64,000 bases of DNA from Heterocephalus glaber (Eukaryota; Chordata; Mammalia; Rodentia; Bathyergidae). Below are positions 11,906-23,944 of this stretch, one piece after another. Made by a program: the position numbers and the translations under genes. The notes beneath the pieces are model-generated. The model had not been told where the DNA came from. It made no database searches and saw nothing but the letters and a program-made list of their open reading frames with translations. Every line of letters starts with the position of its first letter. Position 1 is the stretch's first letter. Where the stretch lies: positions 5,491,411 through 5,555,410 of the forward strand of contig NW_004624854.1 of assembly GCF_000247695.1 (NCBI RefSeq), in the 5' to 3' direction.

Positions 11906-12424
11906 TGACACATTTTTATGGCAGGGACTGCAAGCCTACCCCATAACTGTTCACCCCTTCCTTGTTTTAGTAACAGAATCTCCACTTTGGTGTCTGCTGG
12001 TCACAGGGATACTCAACCACTTTCCAGGCCTCCTTTGCACTCAGCCATTGTTGCCACATAACTGAGTTCTTGGTCACAGGATAAAAGTCGAACGAATATG
12101 TGTCATTTCCCATTTCGTCCAGAAAAACCATGAAGCACATGTTCTATAATGCCTCATTACTCTCTCTTTCAAGAAAGAAAATCAGGGATTTCCAAACCAT
12201 TTGCCTTAGGACCAAAGATGAAAGACACAAGTTATGAATATAGGCATTTTTTTCTTTTTTTCTAAAACTTCCTTAATTCAGTTTTTATTATTTTAAAAAG
12301 ATGTTTTAGCTATAGTTCTAATGCAATTAGTTATCAAGGTTTGCCTTAAATATTGCTTTCTTTAAGGGAGTGGTGCTAGGAATCAACCTCAGATCCTCAT
12401 ACATGCTAAACATGCTATCAGTAT

Positions 12425-12782
12425 CTTAGTTATTTTTCTCATTGCTGAGACAAAAAACCTGACATCCAAAGTTAAATGAGGACAGTTTTATTTAGCTTAC
12501 AGTTTGTAGAGGTTTCAGTCCATAATCGGCTGGCTCCAAGGCAGGGTGGCATGGCAGATAGGCATCGCAGAGGAGAAACAGTTCATGGTGGGGAGAAGGC
12601 AGCAAAGCAAGTGAGGGGCTCCTTTTATCCCCTATATCTTATTCAAGCTACTTAGGGCAGGTAGCACTCAGACACTTAATCCTAGTGCACCTGAATCAAT
12701 CCCAGGGTCACACACTCTAGATCCAGCCCCACCTATGACTGCATGAGATTTTAGGAGGACATCTAGTCACAAGCCATAACAA
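12425..12782 (-). mobile_element. MaLR LTR (MT/MLT1 type), reverse strand
   Basis: TTCTCATTGCTGAGACAAAA, TTTATTTAGCTTACAGTTTG, GGTTTCAGTCCATAATCGGC and the end CACAAGCCATAACAAA follow the reverse complement of rodent MT-type LTRs. A solo LTR, with no internal part seen. Confidence 0.75.
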
Positions 12783-13055
12783 ACCACCGAGCTACCACAG
12801 TCAGTACATTTCTAAAAGGAAAATAGATCCTCTAGTATTTGTGGAGATGTTTAACCAAAACTTATTTTTAAAACCCAGGAAATAATGGAGAAACACATAA
12901 AAATGACATTTCTGCCCCACTTTGGTCAATTTTATCTTTCTGAACAGCCACAAATCATCAGGAAACATAATAAAGAAGGGCTCTAGAAGGCATCCTGCAG
13001 GCTGGAGGTAGAGAGATGCAGACAAGTCCAGCCTGGGGCAACAGGATGCTTCCAA

Positions 13056-13061
<6 letters not shown>

Positions 13062-13107
<46 letters not shown>

Positions 13108-13118
13108 TGTGTGTGTTT
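13062..13118. repeat. (TG)n microsatellite
   Basis: About 27 TG units with one TATG interruption. Confidence 0.97.
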
Positions 13119-13292
13119 ATGTTAGGGCATTATCAGTATTAGTCTATTGAAAAAAGAAGTGGGGATACAAGACAATCCATTATCATTCAATTTTACCAAA
13201 ACCTACCTTCTCTCCTCTCCCTTTCATAAGGCAGTATGGAATATAACATTTAGTAGCTCAAGTAAAACCCTGTGATTTGACTTTAGGAATCA

Positions 13293-13386
13293 GTTTTTTG
13301 GAGGGAGAGTGCAGTCCTGGGACTTGAACCCAAGGCATTACACATGCTAGGGAAGCACTCTACTATGGAGCTACATTTCCAGCCCT
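13293..13386 (-). mobile_element. Old ID-type SINE
   Basis: GTCCTGGGACTTGAACCCAA, CACATGCTAGGGAAGCACTC, then GAGCTACATTTCCAGCCCT: the ancestral ID anticodon-region form, diverged. Confidence 0.8.
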
Positions 13387-13439
13387 AGCATTTTAAAACT
13401 ATCTACTAATGCAAAGCCGGAAAATATTGTATACCTGGA

Positions 13440-13580
13440 AATTGTTCTTTCTTATTTTTAAGTTGACAGACATTAATTGTATACATTTATGGGGTACAAT
13501 GTGATATTTCAGTACATGCATACATTATATAATGATCAACCCAGGATATTTAGGTTACCCATCAACTCAAAGCCCATCTG
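13440..13580 (-). mobile_element. L1M 3' UTR fragment, reverse strand
   Basis: ATTGTATACATTTATGGGGT, then TACATTATATAATGATCAAC and TACCCATCAACTCAAAG, is the reverse complement of the L1M 3' UTR seen on the plus strand at 1076. Confidence 0.75.
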
Positions 13581-13687
13581 AAATCTCATTTATAATTTCT
13601 GTGTGATTGGAAATTCTGAATAGAGAATCAGATTGTCATGGCTACCTAAGATTTTCAAGGGAAAAGTTTTGATTCAGGAAAAATATA

Positions 13688-13905
13688 TTAATAGCTAACA
13701 TTTGTTGAACACTTACAACATGCCAGACACTATTCAAAATATTTTACATATAGTAATTAATTTAGTCCTCCAAAATCCTACTGGATGGATATGATTATTA
13801 TTTTTATCATTATCTTTTTTAAAAAAGTAAATTAAGTTTCAGAGTATTTAAGTAATTTTCCTAAGTTCACATAGCTAATAAATAAATGAACACCAAACAG
13901 TGCTG
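13688..13905 (+). repeat. MIR-like SINE
   Basis: CATTTGTTGAACACTTACAA, CATGCCAGACACTATTCAAA, then AATTTTCCTAAGTTCACATAG match the MIR order from the left part through the core. Confidence 0.7.
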
Positions 13906-14634
13906 AATTGAATTTTTATTCCCTATCTGCACTCCGCTAAACATAAATTAAGTCCAGTGAAAATATGTAAGCAAGATCTCAAATAATGAATTTGCTAATT
14001 GGTCTTCCTTCATGCTAATATTAACCTAGCAGAATACATAAGCTGATGGACAGAGTTGTTTCATTTGAATTGAACAACATGGCAGTTACTAAAACATGTA
14101 AAGATGGCTGGCTGTGTGCGTATCAAATATCCATTCTCCCCTTTTCTCTCAACTTAACAGAACTTCTATTTTAAAATGGTCATGTTGCCACCCAGCTAGT
14201 GGCACCATCTCCAACATGCTTGCAGCTATGGGCAGAATCCTCATACTGAGACCCACATGGAAATAGCATGGTTACTTCCTGGAAAGTCTCCTCTAGTGGG
14301 AGACTTCTCTTCTTCTGCCTTTCTGCCCTCTGGAGTGTAGATGTCCTGGCTTATGCTTCCTGACAGGGAGACTTACACCTTCTCAATGTAAGGGCAAAAG
14401 CTGAAAAATGGCTGGGATCTTTGATGAGGAGGAAGGCACCATACTAGGCTTGGGCTGACTTTCTCCAGAATTCTATTTACAGGAGAGAGTGATGATCTAA
14501 TTGTTTAAACTACTATCTCACTTACAAGTGTAAGTTCCTTGTAGCTGAACTTCCTCCAAACTCATTGATGAACCCAACATTACATAGTTTCCATTCAGAC
14601 TTGGGAATATAAAAAAATCATTTACAGGCATGCA
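13906..14634. other. Unassigned intergenic DNA
   Basis: No gene or repeat recognised. Confidence 0.55.
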
Positions 14635-14935
14635 AGTTTAACTAGAGCCCCATCCTCCCACCCACACCACAGATTCTGAAATCCACACATGTGCAAGTCG
14701 CCTATATAAAATAGCATAATATTTGCATAAAACGTATGCACAACCTCCCACGTGGATTGAATTATCTCTAGATTACTCAGATTCCTTACACAAATGTTAT
14801 GCAAAGAGTTGCTATACTGTGTTCTTTAGGGAACAATTACAATGGGGGAAATCTGTACATGTCCAGATTTTTTTCTGAATGTTTTTGATCTACAATGAGT
14901 CTATGAATGCAGAGGGCTGACTATACTTTCATTAT
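14635..14935. mobile_element. Tigger-related nonautonomous DNA transposon
   Basis: CTATATAAAATAGCATAATA, CCTCCCACGTGGATTGAATT, TCTCTAGATTACTCAGATTC and GAATGCAGAGGGCTGACTAT follow the order of the Tigger/MER elements whose ends read GGAGGGCCGACTGT. Confidence 0.7.
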
Positions 14936-16149
14936 AAAAAGACTACCTAAGTGACTACAAGTCCTTATAAATCACAGTTTTTATAGTACCCATTTAAGGC
15001 TGTGATCTCCATCCTTTTCTGTGATGTGACACTCAAAGGAAATTATGGGAATTGTACAGTTCTGGATAAAGGAGTTTACCTGCTCTTGCCAGAGTCTACT
15101 GATCCAGGGGACCCCACATGCTATGGGGCTCAACTCAAGCCCCCAACTTCACTACAGCCTGGCTTTAGCAGCATCCTTCCATGAGTGGACTGGTTGAAAC
15201 TATCATTAGATCAGATTTGAATCTGGAACTCTTCCAAACTCATTCAAGCTTGAGGAAAGTCAAGGGAATAAATTATTGAACTTTTTTTTTTTGGTTGGGA
15301 AAAGAGTCTCACTGCAAGACTAGTCAAATTACACAAAGGTGTTTCTTATTTCACATGGGGAAATTAAAAATGACTTCAATATTCACATGTTTACTGAGTA
15401 TTTCTTCTATACATAAAATGTAAGAGGAGGATTCCTGTGATCTAGAGAAAGAGAGAGATTTCAAAGAATGAGTGTAGACTACTGAGAACCAGGGACCTCC
15501 TTGTTTGAAGAAAGAAGGAAAACTTCATTGATCGTTTTCAATCTGCCCGTGCTTCCAAAGGTGTTTTCCCATTTACTTCTTTCTCTCCGTAATGAAGATG
15601 ATGATTTTAAAGATTAGGAAGCTGCAAACAGCTGAGTTAAATTCAAATCCAAAGCCCTTCTTAAGTGTTACACGGCTGGATGCATAAGTGCAATTGCATG
15701 GAATTAAACAGCTTAATAATGGTTATAGCGAAGACTCCAGTCCTGATACCCAATGAAACCACTTTCAAGCTTTCCCTTTTTTAGCTTTGAGGATGTTTTC
15801 CTCCATAGATCAAAAATAAAATGCATATACTGTTGTTTTTCCCTTTAAGGTGATTCATATCCTCACACAGGTTATAAATGCATAGAGTTTCAAAAACCAG
15901 GTCACTCTTCAGAGACCTTAAGAAAAGAGCAGGCTGTTTTCCTGAACAACTGCATAGACTAGCTCTATTTCCACGGTCAACTCTCTTAGCTGTTTCTTTT
16001 GGTATTTATCTCCATATTTCTGACAACTATTTCTTAATTTTTTTCAGTTCCAGATATTATCTGTAACTCCTTTCTATGAAGGATATAGGTTTAGTTTCAT
16101 ATCCTCCTCTTATTCTCTCAATATACTTACCTCACAATGTTTTTCTCAG
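14936..16149. other. Unassigned intergenic DNA
   Basis: No gene. The short frames at 15002-15184 and 15878-16066 lack any recognisable domain. Confidence 0.5.
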
Positions 16150-17330
16150 TTTATTTAATTTTTATTGAATACTGTCTTTAAGATAATGTAAATACTGCTC
16201 ACGGCTGAGGTATATAAAATGCTATTATTATACTAACTTGCTTGGTATAAATTTCTGTTTTCTCTCGAAAGGATAGTTACCGTGTGTTATTTGTCTGCTT
16301 AATTTTTCATCTATCACAAATCCATCCCCTATCCTCTACCAGGAATGTCAATATCCTCTTACTATGTTCACATTCATGAAGCATTCTACACATTTTTCTT
16401 TTTTCGGAGACATCCTTACTGGTGTCCTGTGTCCTCCTGTGTCAGTTTGAATTTGTTGTTTTCTAGGCTTCTTTTGGAGCTGTTATGCTCAAATCAACTT
16501 AAATTCACATAATTCTCTTTTCATCTCTATTGTGAGCCCATCTTTTGGGGGTCTGGTGTTTTCCTCTTTCTTGTTTTTCTCTTCTACTTTTTAAGATCAT
16601 ATCCTGCGATAACTTTTTGTAAAAGAGTGCCTAGGACTTAAATTTCCTGAATTCTTCTGTGTCTGAAGATATTTTTATTCTGCCCTCACACTTTATTGAT
16701 AGTTTGGCTGGATATTGAATTCTAGATTTAAAAAATTATCTCTCACAATTCTTAAGGCATGTTTTTTGCTTTCTCTAGTCTAGTACTGAAGTCGAGAAGT
16801 ATTTTAATTCCTAGTTTTAGCATAGCACTTATTCTTTCTGCTTTTTCTGGAAGCTTTAGAAATTCTCTTATTATTCCCAGTGGTCTGACACTTCTCAATC
16901 ATGTGCCTTAGTGTGGGCCTTTTCTATTTCTTGTAATGAGTACTATACTTAGTAGCCATTTTCAATTTTGAGTTGTGTGACCTCTAGTCTAAGAACTTTC
17001 CTTGAATATTTCCCCCTAATTTCTTCTCTTTCAGAAGCTCTAGTCATATAATGTACCTTCTGAAATGATTCTGTAAGTCTCATATATTTTCTTTTTTAAT
17101 GTTCATCTGCTTATGTTCTATTTTGGGGTTTAATTAACTTTATCTTCTATTCCTGCTATTTAAGCTTTAAAAATGATATGTTTACTTTCCAAGAATTCTG
17201 TTTTCCTAATTAGTCTTTTATGGTAGCATTTTACTTTTATTTTATAGATACAAATTTCATAATTTTCAAGCTATAATCATACTTGAACAGTGTTTTTCTG
17301 TTCTCTGTAGTTTCTCCTTTTATTCAATTT
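16150..17330 (-). mobile_element. Old L1M 3' region, reverse strand
   Basis: GTGTCTGAAGATATTTTTAT, TTGGCTGGATATTGAATTCT, and later TCAATCATGTGCCTTAGTGT follow the reverse complement of old L1M 3' ends (compare 40690-41770). Edges are uncertain. Confidence 0.55.
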
Positions 17331-17606
17331 TCCGTTTTCCATGTTGAGTCTTTGTTTTAGGTTGGAGGTGTGCTTTACCTGCCTGGTGGTCTGTTTTGGT
17401 CCATTAATATTATAATGGGGGCTACTTAGCTGGTGAAAGTCTCCATGTGGGTGGAGGGGTTTACAAAATGTAGACTTCACTTTTGGATGGTAAATACTTG
17501 TTTCTTTTCTGGGTCTGTTTAGCTTTTTCAGAAAAAAAAAAACAACTCTAATTTCTTGCCCAGGGAAGTGACTTGAACATTTTTGACAGTAAGAAATTAT
17601 TTTCCT

Positions 17607-17688
17607 GGGCTGAGGATTTAGCTCAGTGGTTTCACCACCTGCTGTGCAAGCCCAAGGACCCGAGTTCAATCCCCAGTACCAAAAAAAA
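17607..17688 (+). mobile_element. ID-type SINE with perfect target duplication
   Basis: GGGCTGAGGATTTAGCTCAG to CCAGTACC plus A-tail. A 16-bp target duplication AAGAAATTATTTTCCT lies at 17591-17606 and 17689-17704. Confidence 0.96.
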
Positions 17689-18056
17689 AAGAAATTATTT
17701 TCCTTCCATTCCTAGTCAATACACATACATATGCATGGGTGCTTGTAGATATATGCAAAAATATATATGCAAATAAATATACAAAATCTTTCTGGAAACA
17801 GTAAGTACTTTTCATTCTTATTATGTAATCTGATTTTTTTCTATGCAGTGTGTAGAATTTTATTTTCTTTGATGTTTCTGATGGCCCTTGGGATGCACCT
17901 AATGGATGCTCTGCAATGAAGGGACTCAGCACTGTCCCCAGGAGCACTGCTGGGTGAGTGTTCAGCTGTCAGGCCTGCCAGGGTTTCCAGATCCAGAGCT
18001 GCCCTGTCCAAGTTCTCACTGCCTGTGGCTACATCCACCGAGGGAGGGAGGTGTGT

Positions 18057-18436
18057 TGGTTTTCTAGGGTGACCATAATAAAATAGCCCAGGCTGGGTGG
18101 CTTAAACAGTAAAAAGTTTTTTTCTCACACTTTCGGTGGCTGAACGTCTAAGATGAAGGTCTTGGCAGGTCTTGTTCCTCCCTGGCTTGCAGGCGGTACC
18201 TTCTCACATGTGTGTGCCCACATGGCTTTTCCTTTGTGGGTGTGTTCTTTGGGCCCAGGGTGCATTCTCTTCCTCAAAGTCATCAGTCTTTCAGGATTAG
18301 GGCATCACATTAACAGCTTCATTTGAACTTTATGACCTTCTTCAGGACTTTGCCTCCAAATAAGGTCACATTCTGAGGTTCTGGGTTTTGGGACTTCAAC
18401 ACAGGGATTTTGAGGGACACAAGTCAGCCCATAGCC
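18057..18436 (-). mobile_element. MLT1-type MaLR LTR, reverse strand
   Basis: GGCTGGGTGGCTTAAACAGT near the left, CTCCAAATAAGGTCACATTC, then GGGACTTCAACACAGGGATT: a well-known mammalian LTR read in reverse complement. No internal region. Confidence 0.7.
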
Positions 18437-19171
18437 GCTGGTAAAAGCCAGCCTCAGCTGGGACAGCTCTGAGGAGCTTTGCAGTCAGGGCCCCAGTGCT
18501 GGCTGAAGTCAGGGCTTGTGACACAGCTCTGCTTCTCACTTTGTCCAACACTACAGCCTTCCACAGATGTTGACCCCAAGAGTGCAGTGCCCCTGCTACA
18601 CATTCTGAACTCTCAACTCTGCCTCGAAGTCTGCTTCCTGGGGAACGCAGCCCATGAAACGAATTTCATAGACCGTTAATTGCAACTGATTTTGTAACTC
18701 ACAGTTTGGAAAACACTGGCCTAGGGATAGTTGCCTAAGGACAGAACTTTGGTTGTGTTGCAAGGGAGAGAGCATTCCCAGTACAGCCAACCACCCTGGT
18801 GCAGACTTACAGTTCTTTTCACTGCTTGCATCCACATGATTCATCCCTTCTTCTATCAGGCCTGGTTCTTCTGATGCCCAGGCCTTTCTTCCTAAGAAAA
18901 ACCCTCTATCGCCTCCTGGCACAGGTGGGAGCAGCCTGCGTGCTGATTTCCTGTGCCTGGAGCACAAGAATAATTGACTGTGCTGTATGTAAGCTTTCAA
19001 CTTATCTCAAATTTTATGCCCGCACCTCACCGCCTCTCTCTGCCAAAACCCATGACTCCAAATCCTGAGCTGCTTTTGGATTCTTCACAGTAAAATTCTA
19101 GCTTATACCTACTACATAGTTTAGCTTTCTTTCCCGTTAGGAATGTTAATTGTCCTCCTAACAAATATTTT
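18437..19171. other. Unassigned intergenic DNA
   Basis: Overlapping frames on both strands at 18479-19068 have no known domain and no repeat match that I can name. Confidence 0.5.
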
Positions 19172-19592
19172 GTATTAGTCATTTTTTGTTGTTATAACAA
19201 AATACCTGAGGCTCAGTAATACATCAAGAAAACAGGTTTGTTTAGCTCACAGTTATGGAAGTTCCAGGGGATGGTGCTGGCTGGGGCAAGGGCTTCCTAG
19301 CTACATCCCAATATGGCAGATGGTAGCATGGCATGAGCCAGTGAGAGGAGGAGAGATCACATGGTGACTCAGACAAGGGACAGGCTTATTCTCTTATAAC
19401 AATCTCTTCCATGGGAACTAGCTGGGGTCCCATGAGAACTACATTAATTCCATCCCAAAGCAGTGCCCCCAGTGCCCCAGTCACCTCCTACTAAGCCCTG
19501 CCTCTTAAAAGTCCCACTACTTCCACAAGGTCAAGCTTCTAATACATGAACCTTGGGGGTACATGCACAAGCCATACCCAAGCCACAGCATA
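19172..19592 (-). mobile_element. MaLR LTR, reverse strand
   Basis: GTATTAGTCATTTTTTGTTG, TTTGTTTAGCTCACAGTTAT, then CCACAAGGTCAAGCTTCTAA and ACATGAACCTTGGGGGTACA match the reverse of MT/MLT1-type LTRs. Confidence 0.75.
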
Positions 19593-20220
19593 TTTATTTC
19601 ACTGTTTCATCCATTCATAACTCCTCTCCTGGTCTCTAATGAGGGGACGATTATGCTTATGCTCATTCTGCCATCTTCAGCTAGAAGTTAGCAACTTGAA
19701 ACTTGGCAGCCGTCATATCACCACTGTAGCTGTGAAGTAGGACAGGAGGGATTTGATTCTTGCTTTTGCACCTTCCTTGCACCTTTTTTTATATGAGGAG
19801 ATTTTTATGTAAAGAGCTCTACTTATATGAGGATATAAAGTTAAATCATATAGCAATCTGCCATAAAAGTCTTGATGAGCTGATAAGCATTTTATGGCTA
19901 CATATGATACAAGAGAGAAAGTGATAAAATGCAGGAGAGCAGACCAAGTTTTGTGGAAATTTAAGGGAAAGGGTAGTTATATTCAAAATAAAGAGTAAAA
20001 GACTGGGGGATATAAAGTGGAATAAAATTGGCCCTAAAGTTTAGGGCAACCAAGAAAAATCACCAAAGATATGAAACAATTTTCTAGTTATGGATCGAGT
20101 GCTACTACATGTCAGGTACCGTGCTATACCTGGGAGAGATAAAAGAGGAAGAAAAATGGTCTCTGCTTTCCCTTGAAGAGTTCATATCAATTGTGATTGA
20201 GAAAGCAAAACAATGAAACA
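19593..20220. other. Unassigned intergenic DNA
   Basis: No gene or repeat recognised. Confidence 0.5.
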
Positions 20221-20236
20221 AATATACATATAAACA

Positions 20237-20326
20237 GGGCCAGGGATCTAGCTCAGTGGTTCTGCTGCCTTCCTCATAAGTGCAAGGTCCTGAGTTCAAT
20301 CCCCAGTACCAAACAAAACAAAACAA
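20237..20326 (+). mobile_element. ID-type SINE with perfect target duplication
   Basis: GGGCCAGGGATCTAGCTCAG to CCAGTACC with an (AAAAC)n tail. A 16-bp target duplication AATATACATATAAACA lies at 20221-20236 and 20327-20342. Confidence 0.95.
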
Positions 20327-20342
20327 AATATACATATAAACA

Positions 20343-21060
20343 GCAATCAGTTGTACACTCTTCAAAAATTCACTATTTTGCTCAAGAGTAGATTTGTAAT
20401 ATTGCAGAACTGATTTTGTTCACACCATGTGTCGTATAACCTAGCTCCTCGAGAAGATAAAAATAGTTGCCATGAATGGCAAGCAACTCCCACAGTATCT
20501 TTTTAATTCTTCATACTTTAAATACTGAGGGGGTTCAAGAAAGAATCTCTCCTTCTGGAATGTTAGGCATAGCAACATCAGGGTGATTGGGGGAAGGCTT
20601 CACGAGTCAGTTAAAAAATGCATTAAAACAGCTGAGGCAGGCTCCTCGCCTCCAGGAAGGAGGGTGGGTGCTGGCAGGGCTTCGATGAGTGGCTTGGGCC
20701 TCATTTCTGGTGTTGGCTCTGGAATCTTTCTGGCATAATTCACAGCCAATTAATCTTGTCAGGCAGCCTGGTAATGCCAGCTATAGCTCCGACACCATCA
20801 TTCCACCATCCCGGCAGCCATTGTCTCATTGGTGGAGCCATTCACCCAAAATCTTAATAAAATATTTTCAATTGGACAAAAGGGCACCTGTCCACAAAGA
20901 AAGAGGTTACAACCCACAGAGCAGATACATTTTGATAGTTTTCAAAACCAGAAAATTCAATTCTTACGAGCATTTTGAAAAAAATAACAAGAATAAAATA
21001 ACTTTTTCAATACCCATTGTGCTTAAAGCTTGTTAATGGCAAAGAAAAATTTGTCATAGT
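20343..21060. other. Unassigned intergenic DNA
   Basis: No gene. The frame 20689-21036 plus has no domain. A C-run (CGCCCCCCCCGCCCCCC) follows at about 21079-21095. Confidence 0.5.
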
Positions 21061-21364
21061 AGAAAAAAAGACCCCCTACGCCCCCCCCGCCCCCCAAGCA
21101 CCGCACTTTGCTAAGCAGTGGAAGTGTGAAGGTGTTTCCCTGTGCGAAGGAGAGAAGAGTGGGCGGCTTGCGGGAGAACGAGAGAGGGCGGGACATGGTT
21201 TGGGTCACTTAGCGTGTGGGAGGAGCACTGAGTCACAGGAGGAGGAGGACAGGACTTGTGGCAGGGAGTGGGCAGACAGAAAACTGCAGAGCCACTTGGC
21301 CTGCGAGTGTAGTAAGGACAGTGCAAAAGAAAAATAGAAAACAGGTCTAGCACAAAGAACAAAA

Positions 21365-21990
21365 AGTGATGCCTTGCTGATAATGCCACTGTCAGGTAAA
21401 AGGGCCGAAGACCAAGACCAGACCAGGCCACAACAAGCCTTTATTAGGGGAATAGATCTGCCGGGCTGTCTCTGAACAAAGGAGAGACAAAAGCAATATG
21501 GCTGGGGCAGGGAGAGTCTTTTATAGAGACTAGGGTGGGGCTTGTAGGGGCTGAGGCGGGGTTGAATGAGGTAGTGACTAGGGAATGGAGGAGCCGGTGA
21601 TGTCACTAGGTGGTAGGAGGTGAGCGAGTATTAGGTTACTGTCTAGGTGGGAACAGGGGCATGCTGGGAAGAAGGGTTTGTTCTTTGGTGGGAGCAACCA
21701 TCTTGGCATGATGTCACACAGGGGAGGGGGCAAGGCACCATAGGAAGAGGGCAGCTACTATACTTAATAGCTGCTGAGGTGGTGGGAGACCTAACAGCCA
21801 CCTTACGGGAAGTGGTCCGAATTGTTGAGGTGTGTTTGTTATGTGGTTTTCAGCCTGATAACTGGTGGTGAACCCACTGACATCAACAGAGAACATTTCA
21901 GCTCCCCTTAGCTGTAACAGCAACCTCAGAGCTGCCTCCTTAAACCAGAGTAGCCGGGACACAGCAGGGGATGAGCTGAAGACAACACTG
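21365..21990 (-). mobile_element. Solo endogenous-retrovirus LTR, reverse strand (edges approximate)
   Basis: On the minus strand a TATA box (CTATAAAAG, plus-strand 21518-21526) lies about 75 bp before a poly(A) signal (AATAAA, plus-strand 21440-21445), the spacing of an LTR. The upstream part is G-rich on the plus strand. No gag, pol or env is visible. The exact ends and the target duplication are not found, so the class is not assigned. The G+C-rich flank at 21100-21365 may belong to it. Confidence 0.5.
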
Positions 21991-22776
21991 AAGAGATTTT
22001 CTGTCTGAAATAAGCCTTAAAGCCTGGGGAAGAAAGCAGCGCTTTTCTTTCCCCATTAGTCAAAGTCATTTGTTTGTTTTATTTGAAACTGTAAATGGAT
22101 TTTTTTTTTTTTTAAATAATCTGCCTCCAGTCTGAAATGGGAATATGGACTCATAGACATTAGGGTGAAAAGGAATCATAGATCATCTTGATAAACACTC
22201 ACATTTTACAGATGAACTTAGGCTTAGAGGGTTTAAAAGGACTTGGCCAACATGTTGGGTGGGGAATGGGAAAAGTTGGATGGATGATCAATCAGTCAAT
22301 CATCGAGCAAACATGGATGAAATGCAAGGTGCCCCCTCACCACAGGCACCTCCCAGGACAGGGGAGGGAGGAGCTGGGGTGAGTTCCTGACTCGTGGAGA
22401 AGTAAGGTGCTCGGGCTGCCACCGCAGGATGTGGGTATGAAGAGCCTGCCCCTGGCATGCCTGTGTGTGGAGATGCTTTTCATGCATGTTTTCTGTGTAT
22501 TGCAGACATCCAGTCAAGAGCAAGATGAAACAGCTGAGCAACAGTAACTGTACAGTACAACAAAAACAAAGGTCCTTTCATTAAGAAAAAAATTGGTAAC
22601 CTGTGAGACTCTTCCAGAGGCCACTGAAATACGACACTGCCCGCAGTACAATCAAGTAACTGAATTCATTGTTATGAAGATAGCTGGGATGTTAATTGCA
22701 ATACCGACATTAGGGTATTTATAGAATGTGTAAATATTTAATTTGATTTGTTTTACAAAAGTTGACAAATATTGTG
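21991..22776. other. Unassigned intergenic DNA
   Basis: A short MIR-like stretch near 22195-22260 (ACATTTTACAGATGAACTTA) is the only hint. No gene. Confidence 0.45.
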
Positions 22777-23520
22777 TTATGGGCCGAACTGTGCTTTCCT
22801 CAAATTCATATGTTGAACTAGTGCCTCCCAATGTGACTGCATGTGGAGAGGCAAGCAGGATGGGCCTAACCCGGTATGACCGGTATCTGTGGAAGAAAGG
22901 TGGATAGGACAGAAACTTGCATGGAAAAGACCATGCGAAGATGGATAGAGGAGATGATAGAGAAAATTTAAACTATGGTTAGTTATTAAGGTATCTGAAG
23001 TAGAATAAGTAATGCATTCCTTTAAGATTTACCTTTCCCGTAAGTCTTGTTGTTTAAGGTGATGGCTAACTGACCCTTTGACCTGGAACGTAGCTGTAGA
23101 TAACATTTAACCTGGAGAAAAACAAAGTAGAAATGTTTGGGTAGTTTACAATGTTTGTGTTTTAAGTGCCATCTGTTTGTTATATGTCTGTGACTATAAC
23201 CATTAACAGGAACTAGTTGTAAAAGGGAAACAAATTTTACTGACTAAGACCACCAGGAATGAGGTAATGGCTAAAAGAAGATATAAAAGGAAATGTTAAA
23301 GCAAAGGATGGGGCAGACATTGATCAGAGGAGTTTCTGGCGATCCGCCCGCTTGCAAGTAAAGGTTTTGATTTTTTACCCAAATTCTGTGTCTCCGTGCA
23401 TTTCTTTCCGCGATTACAGAACAGAGACAACCAAACCTGTTGATGCTTTGATCTTGGACTTTGAGCCTTTAGAATTATAAGAAAATCAAGATCTGCCACT
23501 TAAACCACAGTGTCTTCTTC
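22777..23520 (+). mobile_element. MLT1-type MaLR LTR, split by a younger LTR
   Basis: The left part (22777-22950) has CCTCAAATTCATATGTTGAA. The right part (23428-23520) has TTTGATCTTGGACTTTGAGC and CCACTTAAACCACAGTGTC. Both are in normal MLT1 order on the plus strand and are separated by an inserted LTR. Confidence 0.75.
22955..23423 (+). mobile_element. Solo LTR, ERV1 type, 469 bp, nested
   Basis: Begins TGATAGAGAAAATTT and ends GATTACAGAACA (TG...CA). It is flanked by the 4-bp direct repeat GAGA (22951-22954 and 23424-23427), the duplication size of ERV1 (gammaretrovirus-like) integrases. A TATA box ATATAAAAGG lies at about 23281-23290 and an AGTAAA poly(A)-like signal near 23356. Several CpGs remain near the 3' end, suggesting moderate youth. 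No internal genes, so it formed by LTR-LTR recombination. Confidence 0.75.
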
Positions 23521-23836
23521 GAAGAGCAGACTAAAGCATATGGTCTTCACCTTTGCCACACCCTATAAGAGTTCTCACTCTGAGACATGGTTAAAGTCCA
23601 AGGCAGAGATTTCTCTTTCCTACTTCCTGAGTCTTCTCGGTGGTTTGAGAAGAGGGTCCTGTTTGTAGTAAATCGTCCTCGAAGAAGAAGCAAGCTATGA
23701 GAGATCAGATAGGCCTGAAGGAGCAGGGAGAATCCAGTCCTAGGGGAAGGGGAGGGTGGGCTCACAAGGAAAAGGAATAACAGGGCCAGGGAACCTCCGC
23801 TCCAGCTGCCCAACAGTGTCTCTCATTCCTTCAGGG
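23521..23836. other. Unassigned intergenic DNA
   Basis: No gene. The minus frame at 23547-23813 has a Ser/Leu-rich stretch but no known domain. Confidence 0.5.
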
Positions 23837-23848
23837 AGAAGCATTACA

Positions 23849-23932
23849 GGGCTGGAGATTTAGCTCAGTGGTTTTGCTGCCTGCTGCGCAAGTGCAAGGA
23901 CCCGAGTTTGACCCCTGGTACCAAAAAAAAAA
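23849..23932 (+). mobile_element. ID-type SINE with perfect target duplication
   Basis: GGGCTGGAGATTTAGCTCAG to CCTGGTACC plus A-tail. 12-bp duplication AGAAGCATTACA at 23837-23848 and 23933-23944. Confidence 0.96.
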
Positions 23933-23944
23933 AGAAGCATTACA

